This document shows positions 36,387-44,986 of a stretch of DNA of 64,000 nt, in pieces. Source of the stretch: Marinobacter mangrovi (lineage in GTDB: Bacteria > Pseudomonadota > Gammaproteobacteria > Pseudomonadales > Oleiphilaceae); NCBI RefSeq assembly GCF_016798325.1, contig NZ_JAERVO010000007.1, positions 62,001 to 126,000 on the forward strand, written 5' to 3'. Numbering within the stretch: position 1 is the first letter of the stretch; every line of letters starts with the position of its first letter. Position numbers and translations under genes: made by a program. Below the pieces are notes generated by a model. The model saw nothing but the letters and a program-made list of their open reading frames with translations, did not search any database and was not told the origin of the DNA.

Positions 36387-37286
36387 ATGGCAACACTCGA
36401 ACCGTTTATTGAAGGTGGCACGTTCTTCGAAGGCCCGCGCTGGCACGACGGTGCCTGGTGGGTGTCGGACTTTTACGCCCACACGGTCAGTCGCATTGGA
36501 CCGGGCGGCACGATGGACACGGTTCTGGAAGTACCCGGCCAGCCTTCCGGGCTCGGCTGGCTTCCGGATGGGTCGATGCTGGTCGTCTCCATGCTGGACC
36601 ATCGGGTGTTGCGTCGCTGGCCGGATGGGCAGGTCACCACCCATGCGGACCTCAGCGAACTGGCCACGGGTCATGCCAACGACCTGGTGGTGGCACGCGA
36701 CGGTAGCGCCTGGGTCGGCAACTTCGGCTTTGACCTGATGGAGGGGGACGCCATGCAGCCGGCCTGTCTGGCGCGCATCGCACCGGATGGCACCGTCAGT
36801 CGGGCGGCCGATGACCTCTACTTTCCCAACGGCGCGGTCATCACCCCGGACGGCGGCACGTTGATTGTCGGCGAGACGTTCGGCAACGGCATGACCGCGT
36901 TTACCGTCGCGGCCGATGGCGCACTGACGGACCGGCGCGACTGGGCCCGGTTTGGTCCCAGGCCATCGCCGGGAACCGACCGCGCCGATCTGCTGAAACA
37001 GCTGTCGGTTGGCCCGGATGGTTGCTGCCTCGATGCAGAGAATCACCTGTGGATCGCCGACGCCTTCAACCAGCGCTGTATCCGGGTGGCACCGGGCGGC
37101 GAGATTGTCGACGAGCTGAAGCCGGCCAACGGGCAGGGCGTGTTTGCTTGCATGCTCGGCGGCGACGATGGCCGCACGCTGCTGGTCTGCGTCGCGCCGG
37201 ATTCCAGCGCACGCCGGCGCAGGACCGTCCGGGAGGCGACGTTGTGGACCGCCCGGGTGGATGTGCCCCACGCCGGGCGTCCCTGA
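36387..37286 (+). CDS. SMP-30/gluconolactonase-like beta-propeller hydrolase
   Basis: 299-residue six-bladed propeller. FFEGPRWHDGAWWVSDFYAHTV supplies the first metal-binding Glu, ATGHANDLVVARDGSAWVGNFGFD the Asn, and YFPNGAVITPDGGTLIVGET and DAENHLWIADAFNQRC the remaining divalent-metal residues. Family members are lactonases of sugar or other hydroxyacids. It starts 11 bases after the nitronate monooxygenase, so co-transcribed. A lactone substrate in the local acid metabolism is plausible but unproven. Confidence 0.88.
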   Translation: MATLEPFIEGGTFFEGPRWHDGAWWVSDFYAHTVSRIGPGGTMDTVLEVPGQPSGLGWLPDGSMLVVSMLDHRVLRRWPDGQVTTHADLSELATGHANDLVVARDGSAWVGNFGFDLMEGDAMQPACLARIAPDGTVSRAADDLYFPNGAVITPDGGTLIVGETFGNGMTAFTVAADGALTDRRDWARFGPRPSPGTDRADLLKQLSVGPDGCCLDAENHLWIADAFNQRCIRVAPGGEIVDELKPANGQGVFACMLGGDDGRTLLVCVAPDSSARRRRTVREATLWTARVDVPHAGRP

Positions 37287-37300
37287 ACCGCTGGTGAGTC

Positions 37301-38980
37301 TCAGCCGGTCTCAGTCACCTGTTGCAGGTCGGGGCCGGCTGGCCCACGGTCCACGAAGATCTGTTTGGCCAGCCCGGCGCCCTTGATGCCCTGGATCGCC
37401 AGGGTGGTCACCAGTCCACCAATCATGGCGCCCACCACACCGCAGGTCAGGACGTCCTGGCCGGTCAGGTAGAGGCCGGGAATTTCAGTTTTCGGCCGTA
37501 GCCAGGCCTGATCGAAGCGCTCCGGCGTGTGCTCCAGCCCGTAGATTTCGCCCTGGCCGTAGCGACAGAACCAGTCGGTCGACAGCGGGGTTGAGGTCTC
37601 CACGTAGTCGATCTTGCCCCGCAGCTGCGGCAGCTTGTCGTAGAGGTGTTCCAGAATCCGCTCGGTCAGTTGCTGCTTCAGGGCTTCGTATTCCTCACCG
37701 CGCTTGCCCCAGGTGGTGTCCTTCCAGGGGGCGAACTGGGCCCAGGTGGTGGGGGCGACAATTTCAATGGTCGCCGTGCCGGGACAGCGGTTCAGGTAAT
37801 CCGGATCCTTGGCCGACGGGAAGGAAACGTAGACCACCGGGAGCGGCGATTCCGGATCGTCCAGGAACCGTTCCACATTGGCGTCGTGGTGCTCGTCCGG
37901 GTAGATCCAGAAGTTGGTCTTGGGCAGGCCCAGTTCCTGCGCCGTTCCCTTCAGGCCGATATAGAGACACAGGTGGGACATGGACGGCTCAATATGCCGG
38001 CGCTGGTGTGGGTAGCGGGTCCCCCTGACCACCTCGGCGGGCAGGAGCGATTCAAACGTGTTGATCACCCCGGCATTGCTGATGATGCGGTCCGCGCGAA
38101 TCGTGTGGTCATCCGCCAGACGCACCCCGCAGGCGCGACCTTTCTCCACCAGGATCTCCGTCACGTCGGCGTAGGTCATCACCTCACCGCCGCCCGACTG
38201 GATCACCGGGATGATGGTTCGGGCCATTTCCGCCGCGCCGCCCACAGGGTAGTAGCCGCCGTGGATGTAGTGCTTGGCAATCAGCGCATGGATCAGGAAG
38301 CTGGAGTGCTTCGGCGTCACCCCGCAGTCGCCCCACTGGCCGGTCAACGCGCCAATCAGGGCCTCGTTACGGGTCAGGCCGGAGAGCACCTCATAGGTGG
38401 TCTGGTTAAAGCACTTGGGCAGCACGAAGCGCAGGGCCCGACCGATCACCGGCGAGGCGATGGCCGGCGACAACTTGGACAGGGTGTACCACTGCATGCC
38501 GGAGGCCACTTTATCCAGCAGCTTGATGTAGCGATCAATGGCCTTGTTCTCGCCGGGGAAGGCGTCGAGCAGCGACTGGCGGAAACCGTCCTTGCCGGCG
38601 CGCAGGTTGACCACCTGACTGCCGAGATAGAAGCGGTCGTAATTGTCGTCCATCGGCGCCCATTTCAGTTGGCCGTCGGTAATCGTATCGAACAGCTTGC
38701 GACCCAGCGTATTGGGGCTGCCCATATCGCCGATGTAGTGAACCCCCACATCCCACTCATAACCGTTGCGGCCATAACTGTGGGTGAAGCCGCCGGCGGT
38801 GTAATGCTGTTCCAGCACCAGGACTTTCTGGCCGGCTTTGGCCAGCAGCGCAGCGGTGGTCAGCCCGCCGATGCCAGAGCCGATCACAATGGCGTCGTAA
38901 TGATCGTCGACCCGGGAAGCGCGATAGCGCTTGCCGATGCGGATGGTACTGGGTTTGAGTGCGGAAGCGGTGGTGGTCAT
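37301..38980 (-). CDS. CrtI/retinol-saturase-like FAD oxidoreductase
   Basis: 559-residue flavoprotein. The dinucleotide motif IVIGSGIGGLTTAALLAKAG is at residues 31-50, and LEQHYTAGGFTHSY plus the C-terminal GLYLTGQDVLTCGVVGAMIGGLVTT are typical of phytoene desaturases and all-trans-retinol 13,14-reductases. The start MTTTASAL at 38980 follows AGAGG with seven-base spacing; the longer frame to 39055 is unlikely. There are no other carotenoid genes nearby, so a carotenoid role is not supported. It lies next to the aryl polyene cluster but outside it and is transcribed in the same direction. Confidence 0.87.
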   Translation of the reverse strand: MTTTASALKPSTIRIGKRYRASRVDDHYDAIVIGSGIGGLTTAALLAKAGQKVLVLEQHYTAGGFTHSYGRNGYEWDVGVHYIGDMGSPNTLGRKLFDTITDGQLKWAPMDDNYDRFYLGSQVVNLRAGKDGFRQSLLDAFPGENKAIDRYIKLLDKVASGMQWYTLSKLSPAIASPVIGRALRFVLPKCFNQTTYEVLSGLTRNEALIGALTGQWGDCGVTPKHSSFLIHALIAKHYIHGGYYPVGGAAEMARTIIPVIQSGGGEVMTYADVTEILVEKGRACGVRLADDHTIRADRIISNAGVINTFESLLPAEVVRGTRYPHQRRHIEPSMSHLCLYIGLKGTAQELGLPKTNFWIYPDEHHDANVERFLDDPESPLPVVYVSFPSAKDPDYLNRCPGTATIEIVAPTTWAQFAPWKDTTWGKRGEEYEALKQQLTERILEHLYDKLPQLRGKIDYVETSTPLSTDWFCRYGQGEIYGLEHTPERFDQAWLRPKTEIPGLYLTGQDVLTCGVVGAMIGGLVTTLAIQGIKGAGLAKQIFVDRGPAGPDLQQVTETG

Positions 38981-39209
38981 GTGGTGCCTCTGGGTATTTA
39001 TTATACGGCGCAGTTTACGACGAAAGTCGGATTGGGCCCAGCCGTCACGTTTCAAACGGTTACACCGGGATGCCCCGTTTATTGATGGACGTCAATGAAG
39101 CGGACGATCGTTGCTCCGGATACTGTCCCGGCGCTGAGAATCGGCGACGGCGTCTGTTATTGTGCGCCGCGCCCCTCCGTGCTCCCCTGGCTGATACAAG
39201 GAACCCACC

Positions 39210-39617
39210 ATGCCGCTGGTCGCGTCAAAAGACAGTGATATCGTTTTCCAGAGTTACGGTCGCTGCTGTAACAACCCGATTTTCTTCGTGGACTTCTACG
39301 ACCGCTTCATGGGCTGTTCCGACGCGATCCGCGATCAGTTTCGCGACACTGACATGAAGCAGCAGCGCCACCTGTTGCGCAACGGCATCATGCAGCTGGT
39401 GCTCTATGCCCGCGGCATGTCGGACGCCAAGCTGAAGGCGCTGGGCGAAAGCCATAACCGGCACGGTTACAACATCCGGCCGGAGTGGTACACCCAGTGG
39501 GTGGATGCCCTGATCGCCACCCTGCGGGATCACGATCCCCAGTTCGACCTGAACGTGGAAGCCGCCTGGCGCCGGGCGATCGCCCCCGGCGTCGAGCTGA
39601 TTCGCAGTGCTTACTGA
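39210..39617 (+). CDS. Single-domain bacterial globin
   Basis: 135-residue haem-globin-like protein. The spacing of conserved residues fits a globin fold: an aromatic CD region (FFVDFYDRFMGCSDAIRDQF), then TDMKQQRHLLRNGIMQLVLYARG, and a proximal His in LGESHNRHGYNIRPEWYTQWVDALI. No reductase domain follows. The function could be oxygen or NO binding, or redox sensing; sequence alone does not decide. It converges on the aryl polyene ketosynthase gene with an eight-base gap. Confidence 0.75.
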   Translation: MPLVASKDSDIVFQSYGRCCNNPIFFVDFYDRFMGCSDAIRDQFRDTDMKQQRHLLRNGIMQLVLYARGMSDAKLKALGESHNRHGYNIRPEWYTQWVDALIATLRDHDPQFDLNVEAAWRRAIAPGVELIRSAY

Positions 39618-39625
39618 GGATTGTC

Positions 39626-40849
39626 TCAGACCCGCCGGAAAATCAGCGACGTATTGATGCCCCCGAAGGCAAAGTTATTACTCATAACGTACTCGGTGTC
39701 GATGGTCCGGCCTTCGCCCACGATGTAGTCGAGATCTCCGCAGTCCGGGTCGATATCCGTCAGGTTAGCTGTCGCATGGAACCACTGGCTACGCATCATC
39801 TCGATGCTGGCCCAGGCTTCCAGGGCACCGCAAGCGCCCAGAGTATGTCCGGTGAAGCTCTTGAAGGCACTGATGGGGGTGGCGCCACCGAAGACGGCTT
39901 CCGTGGCGTTTGATTCTGCGACGTCACCGCGGTCCGTGGCCGTACCATGGGCGCTGACATAGCCGATTTGCTCCGGTGCAAGCGCGGCGTCGCGCAGGGC
40001 CAGCTGGATGGCCTCCTGCATGGTATCGGCCGACGGCTGCGTCACGTGCTTGCCGTCGGAGTTGGTACCAAAACCCACCAACTCCGCGTAGATCGTGGCG
40101 CCACGCGCGCGGGCATGTTCCAGCTCCTCCAGCACCAGGCAGCCCGATCCCTCACCGACGACCAGGCCGTCCCGGTTCCGGTCGAAGGGGCGCGGTGTAG
40201 CTTCGGGCGTTTCATTTTTCACGCTGGTGGCGTATAGCGTGTCGAACACGGCGGCCTCCGTGGGGGAGAGTTCTTCAGCGCCACCGGCCAGCATCACGGT
40301 TTGCATGCCGTATTTGATAGCCTCGTAGGCATATCCGATGCCCTGGCTGCCTGATGTACAGGCGCTGGAGGTGGTGATAACGCGGCCCTTGAGGCCGAAA
40401 TGAACGCCGATGTTGACCGGCGCTGTATGCGCCATCATGCGGATGTAGGAGTTGGCGTTCAGGCCGTCGGTTGAATGGTTGATCAGCATGTTGCCGAAAT
40501 CGCCGATGGCGGCCACCGAGCCGGCGGAAGAGCCAAACGATACACCGGCTTTGCCGGACGTGAGGATCGGATCGTCCAGCAAACCGGAATCCGTCAATGC
40601 GAGCTCGGCCGAGTAAGTGGCCAGCTGGGCTATTCGGCCCATGCTTCTTAACGCCTTGCGATTGTAGTGCGCAGGCATGCGGAAGTCCTCAACAGGACCA
40701 CCGAGCCGGGTATTCAGCCCATCATAGGTGGCCCAGTCCTCCATATAGCGGATGCCGGTGTGCATGGACGCCAGTCGGGCTCTGATGGTCGGCCAGTCAT
40801 TCCCGATGGGCGAGAGGCCCGCCATTCCCGTTACAACGACTCGTTTCAT
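39626..40849 (-). CDS. apeR: Aryl polyene beta-ketoacyl-ACP synthase (ApeR-like)
   Basis: 407-residue FabF-type ketosynthase. The Cys-His-His triad is intact: SSACTSGSQGIGYAYEA, SAHGTATDRGD and FTGHTLGACGALEAWAS. It ends NNFAFGGINTSLIFRRV. The start MKRVVVTGMAGLSP at 40849 overlaps the ketoreductase stop by ATGA. It is the last gene of the cluster. The order ketosynthase-dehydratase-ketoreductase-ketosynthase matches apeO-P-Q-R in described clusters, where ApeR is the additional ketosynthase of chain building. Confidence 0.88.
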   Translation of the reverse strand: MKRVVVTGMAGLSPIGNDWPTIRARLASMHTGIRYMEDWATYDGLNTRLGGPVEDFRMPAHYNRKALRSMGRIAQLATYSAELALTDSGLLDDPILTSGKAGVSFGSSAGSVAAIGDFGNMLINHSTDGLNANSYIRMMAHTAPVNIGVHFGLKGRVITTSSACTSGSQGIGYAYEAIKYGMQTVMLAGGAEELSPTEAAVFDTLYATSVKNETPEATPRPFDRNRDGLVVGEGSGCLVLEELEHARARGATIYAELVGFGTNSDGKHVTQPSADTMQEAIQLALRDAALAPEQIGYVSAHGTATDRGDVAESNATEAVFGGATPISAFKSFTGHTLGACGALEAWASIEMMRSQWFHATANLTDIDPDCGDLDYIVGEGRTIDTEYVMSNNFAFGGINTSLIFRRV

Positions 40850-41592
40850 CAAAACATTCCACCATTCACTGACAGTACCTGTCGGGTCATATAGCTTGCC
40901 CCGTCGGAACACAGAAAGCTGACGACCGCGGCCACTTCCTCCGGGCGCCCAACTCGCTGCATCGGCACCATCTTCAGGATATCGTCCAGTGGCAGATCGT
41001 CGGTCATCCCGGTATCCACGAGGCCGGGGGCGACGCAGTTCACGGTAATTTTCCGTTTGGCCAGTTCAACGGCCAGCGCTTTTGTTGCACCAATGATACC
41101 GGCTTTCGATGCACTGTAATTGACCTGCCCGCGATTGCCCATCTCGCCGGAAACCGATGACAGGGTCACGACGCGGCCCGGCTTACGACGCCGGATCATC
41201 GGCATGATGACCGGATGCAGAATGTTATAGAAACCATCGAGATTGGTGCGTAGCACTTGGTCCCAGTCTTCGCTGCTGAGAGCCGGGAAGGCGTTGTCCC
41301 GAGTCAGGCCGGCATTACAGACCACGCCGTAATAGGCACCGTGGGTTTCGATGTCAGCTTCCAGGGCATTGGCGCAGGCCTGCCTGTCAGACACGTCGAA
41401 TTGCAGGATTCGGCATTCGCGGCCGAGCGTTGCGATGTCCGCGCTCACGGCTTCGGCCTGCTGCCGGCCCGAGCGGCAGTGAAGCACGATGTCAAAACCG
41501 TCGGCTGCGAGTCGGCGGGCAATTTCGGCCCCAATGCCACGGCTTGATCCGGTCACCAGAATGGTTTTGTTGTCAGTGTGCATATCACTCAT
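40849..41592 (-). CDS. apeQ: Aryl polyene 3-ketoacyl-ACP reductase (ApeQ-like)
   Basis: 247-residue SDR of the FabG type. VTGSSRGIGAEIARRLAADG is the NADPH site, and the catalytic Ser, Tyr and Lys are in SSVSGEMGNRGQVNYSASKAG. The start at 41592 (MSDMHTD) overlaps the dehydratase stop by eight bases and follows AGGG. It reduces each beta-keto intermediate during polyene elongation on the acyl carrier protein. Confidence 0.9.
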   Translation of the reverse strand: MSDMHTDNKTILVTGSSRGIGAEIARRLAADGFDIVLHCRSGRQQAEAVSADIATLGRECRILQFDVSDRQACANALEADIETHGAYYGVVCNAGLTRDNAFPALSSEDWDQVLRTNLDGFYNILHPVIMPMIRRRKPGRVVTLSSVSGEMGNRGQVNYSASKAGIIGATKALAVELAKRKITVNCVAPGLVDTGMTDDLPLDDILKMVPMQRVGRPEEVAAVVSFLCSDGASYMTRQVLSVNGGMF

Positions 41593-42040
41593 TGTCCGTA
41601 CCCTGTAAAAACGCGTCGACGTCATCCGGTTGATATACGTTCAGAGCCGCCGTGGCCAGGATGCCGTCACCCTCGATGGTGCAGTTAAAGACGCCCAGAC
41701 CGTTGTCAGCCTGATAGCTGCGTTCGGCCGTGATCTCCAGCTTCGTGCCGACCGGGAAGACGGGCTGGTTGCACTGATAACGGCGGGAGCCTACCAGGAA
41801 ACCGATCTGTGGCGCCTGGCCGTTGAGTCGCTCATGGATTCCGGCGAAGGCGCCTATGGACTGTGCCATGTACTCGAGGCCGACCCAGGCCGGTACGCCC
41901 TGCCGATCGCAAAACAGTGAATCCGGGCCTATGGTGACCGCGGTTCGCACATGATCATCGCCGTAGTCGGTGATGTGCGTCAGCAGACTCATGGTCGCCG
42001 ATTGAGGCACCACCTCGGCGACGTCAAATGTTGGTTTCAT
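41585..42040 (-). CDS. apeP: Aryl polyene hotdog dehydratase (ApeP-like)
   Basis: 151-residue hotdog-fold protein. SLFCDRQGVPAWVGLEYMAQSIGAFAGIHERL is the conserved helix region and QIGFLVGSRRYQCNQPVFPVGTKLEI the following strands, as in ApeP-type dehydratases. It overlaps the ketosynthase by 17 bases and the ketoreductase by eight. It would remove water from 3-hydroxyacyl-ACP to extend the conjugated chain, alongside the second dehydratase fused to the AMP ligase. Confidence 0.85.
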   Translation of the reverse strand: MKPTFDVAEVVPQSATMSLLTHITDYGDDHVRTAVTIGPDSLFCDRQGVPAWVGLEYMAQSIGAFAGIHERLNGQAPQIGFLVGSRRYQCNQPVFPVGTKLEITAERSYQADNGLGVFNCTIEGDGILATAALNVYQPDDVDAFLQGTDNE

Positions 42041-43217
42041 GGCTTTTACCCAGAATCAGACAAATGTTGTTGCCGCCGAAGGCGAAGGAGTTGCTCATGA
42101 CGTAGCGCACTGACTGCGGCATGCCCGGCTGCACCAGGTTCAAAGAGGGCAGGTCCGGGTCGGGTTGGTTATCCCAAAGGTGGACCGGCAGTGAGGTGGG
42201 CGGCGTCTGTGCCAGCAATTGCCAGCAGAAGCCGGCTTCAATGGCGCCAGCTGCGCCCAGCGTGTGGCCGGTCACCGGCTTGGTTGAACTGCAGGCGACC
42301 TGGGGCCCGAGAACCTGATGCACGGCCGTCGCCTCCATCTGGTCATTCAAACGGGTGGCGGTGCCGTGGAGGTTGAGGTAATCGATGGCCTCTGGGCCGA
42401 GACTGGCATCCTCCAGCGCGGCCCGCATGACGCCTATGGCGCCTTGGCCCGAGGGGTCGGGCGCGGAAATGTGGTGGGCATCAGAATTTTCACCCACGCC
42501 GGCCAGAAACACGGGCCCCGGCTCCCGGGATACCAAAAACAAGGCGGCGCCTTCACCAATATTGATGCCATTTCGATTCCGACTGAACGGGTTGCAGCGG
42601 GAGTCGCTGACGGCTTCCAGCGCAGAGAACCCATTGATGGTCATGGCGCAGAGCGTGTCGACGCCCCCGGCGATGACCGCATCGCAGAAGCCTGAACGAA
42701 TCAATCGACGGGCTGTGGCAAGCGTCTTGGCGCCGGAAGAACAAGCCGTTGACATGCCGTACACCGGTCCGGAGATGCCCAGGCATTCGGCAATGAACGC
42801 CGCGGGGGCCCCCATTTCCTGCCGGCTGTATGCAAAGCCATCGGGCAGCTTGCCGCTCTGGACCCAGTGCCGGATGCCCGGTTCGTTGTCGCCAATGCCG
42901 GAAGTACTGGTACCGATGACGACGCCGACACGATGCGAACCGTAGCGGGCAATCGCCGCCTCGACATCCGGGCGCATCTGTTCCAGCGCGGCTTGGGCCA
43001 TCCGATTGTTGCGGCCGTCCCAGTGGTCCCCGGCGCCGTGGACGGGTGGCAACGCCCCGCGGTACATCCCCAACGGCAGCGACCGGCCGTCGATGGAAAA
43101 GGCCGAGGACTGGGTCAGGGTCTTGCCGGGGCGTTGAAACTGCCGGGAGAGCTCGGCATAGCTGGCGCCAGCCGCACAAAGAATGCCCGTGGCATTGAGG
43201 TAACATGTTTCTGTCAT
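42024..43217 (-). CDS. apeO: Aryl polyene beta-ketoacyl-ACP synthase (ApeO-like)
   Basis: 397-residue ketosynthase with the Cys-His-His triad: MSTACSSGAKTLATARR, NLHGTATRLND and VTGHTLGAAGAIEAGF. In characterised clusters ApeO forms a heterodimer with the chain length factor ApeC (here at 55079) and catalyses elongation. The gene overlaps the dehydratase by 17 bases and follows the lipoprotein gene after six bases. The start opens MTETCYLNATGILCAAG. Confidence 0.88.
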   Translation of the reverse strand: MTETCYLNATGILCAAGASYAELSRQFQRPGKTLTQSSAFSIDGRSLPLGMYRGALPPVHGAGDHWDGRNNRMAQAALEQMRPDVEAAIARYGSHRVGVVIGTSTSGIGDNEPGIRHWVQSGKLPDGFAYSRQEMGAPAAFIAECLGISGPVYGMSTACSSGAKTLATARRLIRSGFCDAVIAGGVDTLCAMTINGFSALEAVSDSRCNPFSRNRNGINIGEGAALFLVSREPGPVFLAGVGENSDAHHISAPDPSGQGAIGVMRAALEDASLGPEAIDYLNLHGTATRLNDQMEATAVHQVLGPQVACSSTKPVTGHTLGAAGAIEAGFCWQLLAQTPPTSLPVHLWDNQPDPDLPSLNLVQPGMPQSVRYVMSNSFAFGGNNICLILGKSHETNI

Positions 43218-43223
43218 AACAAC

Positions 43224-43754
43224 TTACTGCTTAAGATTTTCGACTCGGACGACGTAGCCTGCTTGCAACTGGCGGATTTCAAAGTAACCATCGGCGCTTA
43301 ATTTCTGCAACACCGGTGTTCCCTGCCAAGAGAGGGTGCGTTGCCCCGGACTCTGGCTGTCGAACGTCCAGCCTTTTCTGGTGGCATAGTAGTTCTTTAG
43401 CGTGTGTTCCGGCCACAGACCGAACTGCAGCATAGCGACAAAATCCCGCACGGGCAGGTCTGACGACAGGGCCGATGTGACCTGTATCCCGCTCCCGTCG
43501 AAGCGATAGCTCAACAGTGATTGCCCTGACGGCAGTAAAACCACACCGCTCAGGGCTTCCGGTTGCAGGCGCACCACGCTGATGAAATCAAGCTGGCGCT
43601 GTGCCGACACCAGCGTCATCCGTTGCTTCACAACACCGGGCCCGGGTCCGCCGTCCAGCGGTAGTAGCGGGAGTTCGGGAGGCTCAGGACGGAGCCCGAT
43701 CGCCGAACAGGCCGTCAGCAGAGCGACCAGGATGCCCGTTATCAGTAGACGCAT
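43224..43754 (-). CDS. DUF3261-type lipoprotein of the aryl polyene cluster
   Basis: 176-residue lipoprotein. A short signal peptide ends in the lipobox LLTAC, with Cys near residue 16. The mature part is a predicted beta-rich domain (PSGQSLLSYRFDGSGIQVTSAL). Proteins of this kind recur in aryl polyene clusters, probably at the outer membrane with the LolA-like carrier and MMPL transporter to place the finished lipid-linked pigment. The start overlaps the FAD oxidoreductase stop. Confidence 0.8.
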   Translation of the reverse strand: MRLLITGILVALLTACSAIGLRPEPPELPLLPLDGGPGPGVVKQRMTLVSAQRQLDFISVVRLQPEALSGVVLLPSGQSLLSYRFDGSGIQVTSALSSDLPVRDFVAMLQFGLWPEHTLKNYYATRKGWTFDSQSPGQRTLSWQGTPVLQKLSADGYFEIRQLQAGYVVRVENLKQ

Positions 43755-44986
43755 TATGATAGCCTGCAGAGTTCCGCGAGCGTGGTCAGGCGCTGGGGGT
43801 GTTTGACGTAGGGATTGCGTCGATCCCAGGCATAACCGGCAAGAATGGAACTGATCATGCGCTTGATGTCCTCCCCTTTCTGCGCGGAGAAAATGACGTC
43901 CTGCAGTCGCTGGTCGTACCAGGCTTCAACAAACGTTCTGAAGGTATCCACGCCTTTTTTCAGTGCCGCCGCATAGTCGGTTGCCCAATCAACGGCTTCG
44001 CCCTGTAACTCCCGGTCCAGTGCGTTGGCTGCCAGGAAGGCGGACTTCATGGCGATAGTGACCCCCGACGAGAATACCGGGTCGAGAAATTCTCCTGCGT
44101 TGCCCAGAAGGGCGAACCCATCGCCGTGCAGAGTGCTGACATTGCTGGCATAACCGGACAGCACGCGTGTCTCGCTGTCGTATCGGGCCTGGGCCAGAAA
44201 ATCCGCAGTCCGGCCGGATTCCGCAATCAGAGTTTGGAGAACGTCAGCAGGCTCGCCCGTTCGGGCTTCGAGAAAGGCCTTGGGAGCGACCACGCCAACT
44301 GACGCACGGCCGTCGGAAAACGGGATGAGCCAGTACCACACATCCGCAAATTGGGGGTGGACCGTGATCAGAATCTTGTTCCGGTCAAAGTCGGCGGAGG
44401 TGATGCGATCCTCGACATGGGTCATGATGGACGTTCGCGCCGGGAAGGTCGACGGGACATCCAATTCCAGCAGGCGAGGCAATACACGTCCAAATCCGGA
44501 GGCATCCAACACGAAGCGTGAGGTTACGGCGAAGACATTGCCCTCATGCTCGACGGTCAGCGTCGACTGGCCGGCATCCCGCTTCAGCGCTACGACGCCA
44601 TGGCCAAAACGGATGTCCGCCCCCATTCGATGGGCTTCCTGTGACAGGATTTGATCGAAACGACTGCGCTCGACCTGGAATGTCGTGCCCCACCCTTCGC
44701 TGAATTTCTCGGTAAAGTTGAAGTGATCGTAGGTGTCGCCCTTTACAAAGGCGGCACCGTCCTTGAATTGGAACCCTTCCGCCTGCACGGCGGCCAGCAT
44801 TCCGGCCTGTTCCAGGTATTCCATGCATTGTGGCAGCAGGCTCTCGCCGATGGAGAACCGGGGGAAGTGGCTCTTCTCCAGAACCAGGACGGAATAGCCA
44901 CGGCGGGCAAGCAGGGCGGCGGCGACGCTGCCCGCCGGGCCGGCACCGATGACAACGACGTCACAGGTGTGTCGTACTTCGATCAT
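43754..44986 (-). CDS. FAD-dependent oxidoreductase (halogenase-like fold) of the aryl polyene cluster
   Basis: 410-residue flavoprotein. VVVIGAGPAGSVAAALLARRGYSVLVLEKSHFPRFSIGESLLPQCMEYLEQ is the GxGxxG and tryptophan-halogenase/geranylgeranyl-reductase-like opening. FALLGNAGEFLDPVFSSGVTIAMKSAF is the second FAD motif. The halogenase WxWxIP motif is absent (WYWLIPFSDG is present instead), so halogenation is unlikely. The start at 44986 overlaps the MMPL stop by ATGA; a much longer open frame upstream is only the shadow of the MMPL gene. A polyene or aryl head modification is likely. Confidence 0.85.
   Translation of the reverse strand: MIEVRHTCDVVVIGAGPAGSVAAALLARRGYSVLVLEKSHFPRFSIGESLLPQCMEYLEQAGMLAAVQAEGFQFKDGAAFVKGDTYDHFNFTEKFSEGWGTTFQVERSRFDQILSQEAHRMGADIRFGHGVVALKRDAGQSTLTVEHEGNVFAVTSRFVLDASGFGRVLPRLLELDVPSTFPARTSIMTHVEDRITSADFDRNKILITVHPQFADVWYWLIPFSDGRASVGVVAPKAFLEARTGEPADVLQTLIAESGRTADFLAQARYDSETRVLSGYASNVSTLHGDGFALLGNAGEFLDPVFSSGVTIAMKSAFLAANALDRELQGEAVDWATDYAAALKKGVDTFRTFVEAWYDQRLQDVIFSAQKGEDIKRMISSILAGYAWDRRNPYVKHPQRLTTLAELCRLS

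Noticed and set aside
37301-38980. Carotenoid biosynthesis gene
   Set aside because: The CrtI-like enzyme stands alone; no phytoene synthase or GGPP synthase is in the window.
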